Of a stretch of 64,000 nucleotides of DNA, positions 50,601 to 62,600 are shown piece after piece. Within the stretch, counting starts at the first letter, position 1; every line of letters starts with the position of its first letter. The DNA comes from Blastobasis lacticolella (taxonomy: Eukaryota; Arthropoda; Insecta; Lepidoptera; Blastobasidae). The notes beneath the pieces were generated by a model. The model worked only from the letters and a program-made list of their open reading frames with translations, was not told where the DNA came from and did no database searches. The DNA is taken from positions 11,330,563 through 11,394,562 of the forward strand of contig LR990048.1 of assembly GCA_905147135.1 (NCBI GenBank), read 5' to 3'. Both the position numbers and the translations under genes were made by a program.

Positions 50601-53600
50601 GCTCGCCTCGATTCGAACGGTTTTAAATTTTGATTTTGGTATAAAAAAAATTGGTTGATTCGATTCATGATGCTGATTTCCCATATTTTAACCGTAATTT
50701 CTCGGTGATAAAAAAATCATAAAAAACAATTATTCTGAATAACAAAATTGAAAACCGTCAGAATCGAGGCGAGCGATTCAAAAATAAGACCCCTGGTGGG
50801 TGTACGACCAAATTTTCCCTCCATACCACCAATACCACAGAAATCAATATAAGTTGCTTGCCGCCACCTCGGCCACTGCGCGTAACATTACTACTGCTCT
50901 TTGTTTTTGTATAACTTAATTACTGCATTACCATCAACAGCGGTGCTAGTGGAGGGCTTGTGCTTCCTCGGGCGCCCGCGGGGGCGCTTTTCGTCGCTGG
51001 CGGGCGGCGGCGGCTCGTCGGGCTCGGGCTCCGAGTGCTCGGCCTCCTCTAACATCTTCTGTTGCACCTTCGCGATGTTCGCCTCTAGCTGGCTCACGTG
51101 CTCGCCGAACTAAGGGAGCGGATAGTTGTTTAAAGTTGGAGACGAAATCAAAGATAAAAAATGTAAACACACAACTGTCAATGTCAAAGTGACTGTCCAG
51201 GGCTAGGAAACCTTTTTTATCGAATGTATTTTTTTTACCAAATGATGCACATTTTTCAGCGTGCTTTACAAGGGCTGGTAAACTTTCGAGAACGAAACAA
51301 CTTCATTTACCCCCATTTATTCAATTTATTAAATACGTAATACGTGACTCGAAATCTATTTGTCCTTGAATAGTTCTTATGCATTTAATAAACATTTGAC
51401 TAAATTCAATAGACTAAATTCAGAAGCAAAAAGTGTAAGAGAAAATCAAAGTGGAATGTATTGTTCACATAATTCCATAGGTCCATTGTTGTATCATGGC
51501 TTTTGCAAAGCGATGCGACGCGTGACATGTAAGTTATACAAAAATTTACTTTATTCTATAAGCAGTACATTCCACCCTGACTCGATCTCACGCGTATTAT
51601 GTCTGTGCCCTGTGGTTCTTACTTTTAATAGTCGCGGTGTGGTGAGACGGGCAGTGTCAAATTGCAACCAACACCAACAAGGATTCGAAAAAGGCGACTA
51701 AATTCTACCCAGCGTAGACAAGAGTCTAATTGTGTCGTAGCAATTCTATTGCGATTGACGATCGGAATTCGTCGATCAGATTCTCAGAATTCGCAGTACT
51801 GCACCGATCTAATTATAACCGCCACTTCGAGTCTCACTATGTCGAGTCTCATTACGTGGCGTCTCTACACGAACCTAGAACGCTAGCCAATCGTAACCGA
51901 CAAATTCCGATCTAACGTCGCAGCGGAATAGCCGGAAGCAGCGTTTTTTATTGTGTATTGTAAATACTGCGATCACCAACCCACCTGCCAAGCGTGGAAA
52001 TTATAGCAAAACCCTCCGCGAACGTGCAGGAGGCTCGATTCCAGCCGTGAACTGACATAACAATATGAATCATAAAAGCACTGTCCCAAAGCATTACACT
52101 GACCTGTTCCAAAGCCTCCTGCGTGACCTTTTGTAGGGCCTCAGCTTGCCGCGTGAACTGCGAGCTCGGGCCATTGTACGCGCGACAATTCTCCACCAAG
52201 AGATTGATGTCGCGTATGAACTCTTCGCGGCTGTGGTACTTGTGAGCTGTAAGGGAAAATGAGCTTTAATGTCAAACGTTAAGGAAGGAAATCGACACTG
52301 TTACAATGAGGAGGAGTGTTTCCTTCTTAACCTCATTGTAGATTCTTTTCAACTTCATTTTCTCTTTTATCTTTAATTCCTATGATAGTGGAATGGTACG
52401 GGATAGGAAGAAATATGACAAAACATAGCACCTCCTTCTGTACACCTCTCATATACAGGAACTCACTCACATGCATACTCGCCTAAATAACTTTATATGT
52501 ACTTCGACTGCTACTAAACGCACTATACTATCAAAAACTAACCTTGAATCTTCTTCCCCATAGTCTCAAGGTCAATGGGCCTCTTGATCACGCTGTAATA
52601 GTCCTTCACTTGCTTCTTGTTAACAGGCTTGAGGAACGGCCACGCCTCCTGCATAATCTTCAGCTTGGTGGTTAAGAGATTCTCCAGAATGAACGACAAC
52701 GCCACCTGTGGGGGTTAAGGTACAACTCTTAGTGGGTATGTCCTTATGGAGTTCTGATTAGGTTATGTCGAAATTCTCTTCATCTGTTGATCGTTCTTTA
52801 TTACAAAAAAATTTACAATATTTGTTTCAGATAACTTGATCCATACATTATATGTATCCATATATTATACATACACATTATGTTTTAGAAAAACTAAAAT
52901 ATTCTTCAAAATATACCAAGACAAATGAAAAATTTAACCTATTTTGTATTATGTTATGGCCCACCCATAAGTCTCTGCAAAGCGTTTTGGTTATAACGTA
53001 AATTCAATTCATAGATTTTCAAAAATCTTTAGGAAAATACAAAGAAATAAGTTACCTGATCATTGTCGTCGAGTAACGGATTGATTTGTTTTTCCAGCTT
53101 CATGAGCAGTTCTTCCTTCTCCGCCAGTTTGTCCACGCATTTTTGCAACATTCGTTGAGCTGCTACAGTTAGGCTACTTGATAGACCTGTTATGGCAAAA
53201 AAATAAGAATATAAAACATTATTAAAAAAAATTTTTGTTATCTGTTAGATCTAAAGTGCGCGCGCGAATTCATATCCATCGTGAAGAATGCGGGTAGTGC
53301 TGTGACGACAATAAGTACTTAAGTTAATTATCCTTTTCGCCATTTCTACAAGTAGACAAGCACGTATATTAGGCGTTTTCTACTAGAATTTATTGGTAGC
53401 GGATTGCCAAAGAAATAAACAACACGGTATTATAACAATTTTTAGTATCGAACATATCGTACATATCACTTGACTGCGGATGAATGCAGCGAGGCAAGTG
53501 AAGGCGGGAAACTGCTGTCACCCCTTGCCTCAGCTCCCGATGGACATATTAACTCGCGCGTACTGTATATAATGATTGAGAGTCCAGCCTTACCATTGTA

Positions 53601-56600
53601 TAAAGTTGAGTTCTCCACAATTTGATTGACATCAGCAAGGAAATCCTCGCGGCTTTGATAGCGTTTCTGGCGCAAATTGTCTCTAATGGTCTGCAGGTCC
53701 ATGGGCCGCGACACGATGCGGTAGTAGTCTGCTACCAACTGTTGGTAAGATGATAAATAAGTTAAAACGTACTATTAAGGAATGTATACTAATATTAGAA
53801 AGAGGAAAGATTAACATTTATGTTTGTCAGTTATCAGCTCAAAAAATACTGGACCGATTTTAAAAATTATTTCACTACATATAATTCTACATTATCACTG
53901 AGTAATATAGTGTACTTTTCTTACTTCCCGCGGGGAAGTTAATTGTTTACAGAGCTCCGAACTGCACGCGGATATAAGCCGCTGAGAACAGTTACTAGTA
54001 AATAATTTATGATCCTAACCATCGGCCCACTGCGGGACATAAGATCATGCACCAAGCTACACTGGCCCATAATTTTACGCTCCATCATCATGCACCAAGC
54101 TACACTGGCCCATAATTTTACGCATCCATTTCGCCAGTACATACGTTTTAAAAGTGAATTTAATGAAAACAAAAAAGTTTTATTGTGTTTAAGTTGAAAT
54201 TCTTTTTAATATATTTTTGTTACATCCATGCTCCATCTTCGGCCGCATAGTCACCACCAGCCGATATTTCGGACATACGATAGCTAGACCAATTAAAAAT
54301 AAATACATCAAGTCCTACCTTAGGATTAACAGGAAACAGAAACGGTTGCACATCGGGCAGATGCCTGATATGGTTGAGCACATCCTCCAGCATGGACGAG
54401 AAGGTCACCAGGGGGTCGGTCCTCCTTCTCTCCGCTGGTCTCTTCACCAGGTAGTCGCAGGATTCCGAAGCGGTCCCCCGGCGCTTGGTGCGACCCCCCG
54501 CGCGCACCTCCCCCGCCCCGCGACGCCCCGAGCCCCGGCGGCGGAGCTCTTCGGCTGATTGCTGGTGGAAACATAATAATATTAAAATTAAGTACCTAAG
54601 TAGGTATTTCGTAACTTCTTTTTCTTATCGTGTCAATGATAAATAGGTTGAGTGTATAAATTGTTTCTATTATTATTACTAATTATATTTTTAGCCGTAT
54701 TGTCTTTAGATGATGTTTGATGATGCTGTATTCGAAGTAAGCTGAGTGTTGACTTGGTTGCTTGAGGTAGATAATAACACACTCTTTAACTTGAACAATG
54801 ATTGAAATGATATATCAAGTGATCTACCGTGGTATATGGCATGGTTATTGGTAAGAGATGTAAACTGTTGGGTGTGCAGAAGACAACTAACTTCTAACAT
54901 TATTTAAACTAGGTTAAAGTAAATAAAGTATACAGGCAATGCGCCGAATGCACGGTGTATGCACCGTACAGCTAAGTTATCCTTCCATTAGAGTCGTAGA
55001 TAAGTAGTTTCTATATAATTATACATCCTACTTAGCATTGATTTATAGAAAGTATCCCTTTCTTTATCTTATAGATTGTTCAGTACCGCAGTTTTTTATC
55101 GATCACATTTGTTCACGGTTGAATGGTAGATAAGGCTACTTTAGCTTTAAACCCGGTACCTTTAGTGTGTTAAGTTTTAATTAATAAATAAGAAACACAT
55201 TTTGACAGGTTTATTATACAAAAAAAAATTACAAACAATAATGTTATAAATCAGACAACAAACCTTAGCAAACTTGGACGGCAGCGTCAGCTTGGTGCCA
55301 TCAACGTATCCCGTGTCGTCCTCATCCACAGGCTCGGGTGGGGGCTCCGAATCCACCTCTGGGGGGGACACGGGCCCCCCCGGCGTGGACCCAGTGTACA
55401 GGGGGCACGCTTTGTTGGTCCTCATGTGGCCCACTTGGCCACACGCGCCACACTATAACGAGAATAATATTAGCACACGGCACAGATATGGAGCCACAGC
55501 CAACGACAGACACAAAATGATAGGCCCCCCTCTAGTTATTGTAAGGATAACTTGACAACTATAATGTTACACCTGTCTGCGATGTCTCAACGAAGAAGGT
55601 AGGATGAATGTTATATCTCCAGTTATTATAGCTCCCTTGCTAGTAGACATCTATACATTTTGCACAGCAAGGAGTTTCGGAATATGCAGTACACAAGGTA
55701 TCGTGTTAGTGAGTAGGGTATCGACACAACCAATTTTGTATGGTAAATCAGTAGTATAACACCATTATCATGTATTTATTAGAACTTTAATCACCAGAAG
55801 AGCAATTTGGGGCAAAAACCGTTGAAAATCAAAATGAAACATTCAACTAATCCTCTCCGTTAAACGACATCATAATATTCTATTGTCAGGCTTGTCCATC
55901 TAATGGACGCTATGATTTTCAACGTGACTGTGTTCATAATTTTGTGTAAACTAAAATTCACCCTGCGCTTGATCGTAAGAAGTACCCTACTGAGCACAAT
56001 TTTGAAGGCCGAATGAGGATGACAGTAAAATAAAAACGTCATCGAATGAACACACCATAATACGATGGACAACCCAAAATAAACTATAGTTGCCGAGTTA
56101 TAGAAGCAATCATTATTCAAGTGAATGTCACCCCTCGAAATGTGTGAGTCAAATAAACACGTGATACAGTTTTGGAAAAAAATAGTATAAAAAAACGCAC
56201 TGAAAGAAGACAAGATAAAACAACCGATAATACATTTTGTTATTGACACCCCAAGGCGATGGTGGGAGAACAAAAGGGGAAATGTAAGGCCACCACCGTT
56301 GCTGAAAATGACCAAGTGCGATCGCGTAAGCCGTGACTCCAACCAGGGTCTCGGTTCTACTAACGATATTTTGCGACAATGGAATGGCAACGGTTATGAC
56401 GTGCTTTGATGTCACGGGCCAGTAAGGTCTTGTGTCACAAACAAAGTAACGACGTTTTATTGGTCAAAAGTCAACTTTGAGCGTTTAGATTCTGACCAAT
56501 AGCACGACGTTTTTTGATAACACAACCTCATACCCTGGTAGCGCCATTTAGTACAGTTTTGATTCGCGTTTGCCTCCCACGCGGGAAAGTGTTGCCACGT

Positions 56601-59600
56601 CTGATTTCACCTTCACCCGTGTTGCTTCCACTCCGTTACAAACTCCACCCGGTATTCCCATTCCATTACGACACAATATCACTAGCCGAACCGGCGCCAA
56701 GGATTTAGTGACAGGTATATAATAGACAATACAATGTAAACTCTATTCGTAACATAATTTTACATAGACGTAATACATACGGCATATGATCTCGGTACTT
56801 TGATACCACCCTGTACTAAACTAGGGTTTTGGCCGATAGCATTTCTGTTTTGTCCGTACTGTTAAAAAAAAGGTAATGTTAAATCAACAAAGGGTTAACC
56901 TACCCTACAAGTTAGATAAGGCATTAGGGGGCGTTGCATCGCTGCGGGGGATGATTGGATGCTCGAACTGGGGTATTAAAATGAAAATTAAATCATATTG
57001 TAAGTGGGTTGATTTGGATTGTGTGGTGGGGCACTTACCTTTAGTTTTAGGTCGGGTTTCAGTTTTGCCCGTCGGCGGGAGGAGGACGGCGTGTGGAGAT
57101 CCGGTTCTTGCTTGATTTGTCCCAGGGGTATCAGCCCCGGAGACGATATGCTCACGTCCGATGACTGATTCATGCCTGTATCGGAATTTGTAGGTTAATG
57201 GAGTAGGAAATAGGATTTACAGTTTGATTGGTAGAGAAAAATCAATCAGATTACTCAATACGGGCCGCTAAAAAGTCGCCACCTGCATAAGATATGATAT
57301 TAATTTATTTTTTTATTTGTGAAGCTCTACTAATCTCTACCAAGCTGTAGTCTTTTACTGCAAAATCAATCTTAAAACATGCATATAAACAAGATTAGAT
57401 TTATTCAATATGATTGAAAAGTTTTCTTACTGTCTAGACTGATTGACGGAACGTTCCCGGCGAGTTTTTCCCTTTCTTGATTCCGTTTTATCCGCCTAAG
57501 TTGTTCCTGGGTAACAGACAATGTGAAATAAAATTAAAAATTGTTATCCAAATAACAGAAATCACGATACGATACTGTCCTGTTTGTGAGTAAATACAAA
57601 GCCGGAACTAGCCGATGCTTAGACTTGTACATGGATGCAAATTAATTTGATTTGATTTATTATTTACCGCCTTGAACTGTCCTTACAAGAAAAAAGCACA
57701 TTTTATCCACCACCTAAATACATACCTGTATCCTTCTCTTTTCTCTCTTCATCTCTTCTTTCTGCGTCTCGTCCATAGTCGCGAACTGCCTTATGAACGA
57801 GTCGTCCTTCGTCGACCGTATCTTCGTGTAGGCCTCTATGACAGCCGCCTTACGCACTAGCTCCACTCGCGTGTAACGCTGCCCCGACGCGTTGCGGAAT
57901 GTACGCACTATGCGCAGTACACGGCCTGAGCGGGATGGGAATGTGTATTGGTTAATAAGTGTAACAGACATCCTGCAAACATGCGAGGGAGTGGCATACA
58001 GGCTTGAGCATCTCGGACAACCACTAACACTTCCGGAGACGTGTGTAAAACTGAAAGGATTGCTACGTTTCCTGGAAAAGTTAGGATGGCAAGAACAATA
58101 GAGTATCAAGGAGTACATCTATCTATCTAGGTGTGACAGAGATAAGAGTTTTTTATCGAGTGGTGCGCATATATGCAGTACACGGTTTTGGCGAGATAGA
58201 TATATGTAGTTGTTAATAGGGGTGACAGAGACAAGAACTGTTTATCAAATGGTGCGCGCACTATACGGCAGTATTAGGTCTGAGCGGAAGAAAAATATGT
58301 AGTAGTTAATAAGTGTGACAGAGACAGATAGTACGCACTATACACTGGACGCAGTCTAACCGCGATAGAAATATATAGTGGTTAATAAATGTGACAGAGA
58401 CAAGAACTTTTATCAGTAGGTGAGGACTACACGCAATACACGGCCTGAACAAGATAGAAATACGTAGTGTTTAATAGGTGAGTCAGACAGAGACAAGAAA
58501 TTTGTATACGACTCTGTCAAGGCGCATAAGGACTATCGCCTTATCTATTTCTGCCGTCAAGCACGAACATTTTCCATTTCATTGTTCCGGTTTGAAGGAT
58601 AAGGTTGCCAGCATGAGGCATTTCATCTTTGCCCTCACTGTGACAATACGACTGCATTTTTATTATCATAGTTGTTAAGGGCGACAGCTACCGCATACCA
58701 TCTGTGTATGTTTGGTGGGCTATCTGCTCGTTCGTCATGTCATTAAGTAGTATAAATTATAGTGTTAATTGACTAATTTACAGCATCTTATTACCTTGAT
58801 TAGAAGCCTGTTGGTCCGGCTGGTTGATTTGAGGTTTCTTCTCGGACCCTCCGAGTATCATTTTCCTGAGCTCCGCCCTCTCAGCTTCCTCTCTCTCCAA
58901 GGATAACTAAGAAATCATAGAATACATATTAAATATGGGTTCGCCGCCGAAAGGACAAATAAAGACTACTTCTTGTGCTATGGGTACCAAATCAAATACA
59001 GTACTATATAGTCTGTGAGGACGCCGTAGGTTGTCCTACGTCATCGAGTACAATAAAAATTCCACTTTGTAGTGATACTAGACGTTTAGGAGACTTACAA
59101 ATCGTTGGTCTGCCCGTGCACAACCTTTCACCAAAAAAATCAGCCACATTAAATTCACTTTTCTATTGTACACGAAACTGTCAAGAGGATGTTAGGACCA
59201 TCGGTTTTTTTACTTATAGAACCCTCACAAGATGATTTGTAAGTATTATCGCTACAAAAAGTCAAAGTTTGGGTCAGTAAAAAAAAATTTATGCAAGGCT
59301 GTGCAAGGGCGGACAATAGGCCAGTCAAATCTTACATCTAAAACGCAAAGCGCGATGTAACGCTGCATTTTTGGTATGTTATTTGGACCCCTTAAGAGAG
59401 TGTGAAACAACATTTTGCAAGCAAAAAAAAATTGTGCTTCCTGCGTAATACGTGAAAAACTGCGACATTTTGGAACTTTTTTCACTTTCTGGTCTAAATA
59501 TAAAAAACTATGCATTTTTCGTCCAACAAAGCTTAATAGCTTTTAAAATTTATTAAATTTGCAAGGATTTAAGCTTAAACACAGCTCTATAAAGCGTATA

Positions 59601-62600
59601 GCAACCTAGTTATGACTCATTAAAGATGGTCTATTTTACCCGAAAAACTTCAGTTTTAGGTTTTGCTCCCGTCCGGAGCAAATTATTAGTAAAATTGCTA
59701 GTTCTATGATCAAAAATATTAAAAGGGAGTTGTAGTACATTTAATTTGCTTTAAATGATGTACAGAACGAACTATGTGAGACTAATGGTTCATTCACAAT
59801 CTTAAAAAAACGAGGAGAACGTAAACATGTATTTTTGAAGAATAATGTATTTATTAAGGTAAGAATAACATATTATACATATTATGAATACTAATCTGAC
59901 ATAATACAAATTACAATTAACAACTAACTTAATAAATTTGTATAGTTGTTAATAAAGGCCCACTTAATAAAACAATCACTAATTTTGTCCAAGGCTGAAT
60001 GCTGCTCAGAAGGCTGGCCGCATTGTTCCCCGTCCGAAATGAAAGCCAGCCCTATGGGTCTTTAGTAATATCGACCAAGCGCTTAGCTAGCTCCCGAAAT
60101 AGGGAGTGTGCACATGGACACTAGAATTCAGTGGTTTCCACACCAAACGGCGTAAAAATGTGGCTTTCACCAACACTTGCGCCGTTTGACTCTTTTAGTT
60201 GAGACGGCATCGGGCCCAGCATAACACGCCGTTACTGGAAGATGGAACTCTGCAAGGGTATCGCTACACATGGCGTTCCTGACCAAACGTCGTCCCAGCT
60301 CTCAGGGCGAGAGTGTCATCTCTTCGGGCCTCTTACCGTCATCACGGGCTAAACCACCTGGCACAAGCTTAGCGGGTGCTCCAGCGGAGGTGAAGGTCCG
60401 GCGGATGATATAGTGCGTAACGCGGTCGAGAGGTGTCCCAATATTTTTAGAAGACATTGCCTGAAGTTAGAGACCCGATTTACATTCGCCAGCAGCCAGC
60501 AAACGGGCACGCTCTGCAGAGTTGGTTAGTGCGCTTAAAATATTCTTTCGCACCAATCTGCAGCGAGGCTCGCCCCATAGCCGCTGGGAACAGGAATTTT
60601 TCGGGAGATCGGCCTCTGGAAAAGCCTCGTGCCAAAGGCATTTGGCCTCGATAGAAAACGCCGCAATAAAAGTCCCTAGTTTAGATAATAACTTCTGCAC
60701 TGGATACTGTGAACTATGCACCGGAACAGAAAAGCTAACAGGGACACATGTGAAACTTTCCTAACGCCTAGACCACCATATCCATCTGTTTCCAAGATGA
60801 ATTATCGAGATTTATGTTAAGAATTAAAATATAAGAATATGTTTCACTGTGTTGTTGCCAACACCGCAAAACACGAGAATAGAATTGGGTTTTTTTCTTT
60901 AACGAAGTCCGAGAGGGATTAATCAAAACTACCTAGAAGGTGAAGCCACGCCTTGTCGACGACATTGTTATAGTAATAGCGTCAAAAGCTGCAGAAATGG
61001 TACCAGCCCTCGGACAGCACACCAATCACCCTGAACTCGCGCATGAGGAGCTGTAAATTCTATAAAACCGTGTTCGCATCCCCTTGTAGGATCTCGTATT
61101 CTAAGTAGGTCGTACTACCACACGTTAAATTTAGAATTTAGCTTCTCGAGAGTCGCCTATTGCTGGCAGCCGACTACTGATTGCAAGAGGTAGCCTTTGT
61201 ACATAAGATTGCTCGGCTTTTTGTAGCATTGCTGCATAAACTTATAAGCGGCCGGCAGCTTAGATCGTATTTGACCAAGCAAAGCGCCTCTATCGACGGA
61301 CTTGAATCCATTTTTACGTCACCCTTCAGTACGACTTCAACACTATTACTTTGGAAGAAAGTTCTCATGGCGTGGAGGGCAGCTTCGCAGTCACTTTTAG
61401 ATCCAAAGTCGAGCTGGATATGCTGGAAGTAATTTGCTTGGCTGGGGGGTGGAAAACCGGCGTCGGTCGGTAGACGAATGAAACCGTCATTTTTTTAGTT
61501 TTAGGCGCCATAAAGCGTACTTACTAAGGACTGTTCTACCGAGCCTCCCAATGGTGTCGAGAATTCGTTTATAGAGGCTCGCTTCTTGAAGGTCTTAATG
61601 TCGTCGTCGTATGAATGTAGATACAACATTAAAGCCAATGTCAAAAAAATACATTATTACGATTTCCATAGAACTCGGTAGAATTTCAGTAACCCATGGT
61701 AAAAACTAAGCAACTTCAAACTAACATACAAACGGCCCTGGGTTCCGTTGTTGAATCGCTCGCATCTATGCGAACGATTTACAATGTTGAATTTCGGCGT
61801 GAAAAATTCAATACTTTTAAAATCACATTGGCAACATCGAAAGAGGGGGCCGAAGTATGGGCAAAAATAGGGAAAATTAGCATAATGTATGAAAATATGT
61901 CATTTTTTATGCGGAAAATCAAAATTGAATTCGAATCAAAGCGAGCAATTCAAGAATAGGGCCCCTGGTATAGCGGCAGCGTGCTTGCGAGAACGATAAC
62001 CAAGATTAAGCAACGTTCATCGAATCCGAGAAGTACATAGAGGACCGTTTCGTACATTGAGGCTAGTCCAATTTCAGCACAGCGACGAGCTCACCACTTG
62101 TTAGGTGCGCCTCTTAATACAATTGGCGAGGTTGACAAATATCTTCCACTGGACCCTGAGACTGATAGAACGGTCTCGGGAGCTGATTGGCACCTTGTGA
62201 TAGTACTTTATTATTATTAAAACGTAATTTCTAACAAATTTTCTCTAATCGTAAGTGGTTATACCGATATTTGGCTAAAAACATTTCCTTTGGTACCATT
62301 CACACAAATAATTATTCACAGAATTCCTCAAAAAACCATTTTTAAGATTGTAAGTAAACTATTAGTCTCACTTAGCTAGTTTTCTACTTTAATTAAAGTA
62401 AATTAAATGTACTACAACTTTCTTATAGTTACTTTTATCATAGGACTAGCGATTTTATCAATAATTTGCTCCGGACGGGAGCAAAACTTAAAATTGTAAA
62501 TTTTCCGGTGAAATTGACTATCTTTGAAGAGTCATAACTTAGTCACTGTACATTTTTTAGAGCTGTGTTTGGGCTTAAATAGTGGAAAATATAATGGACT

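Noticed and set aside
55860..56390. 176-codon open frame as a gene nested in TAF1
   Set aside because: No domain, no initiation or splice context, and hydrophobic low-information composition; more likely chance or an unclassified repeat.
58128..58500. CRISPR-like array
   Set aside because: Units are long, unequal and imperfect and derive from an adjacent exon boundary; this is a eukaryotic minisatellite.
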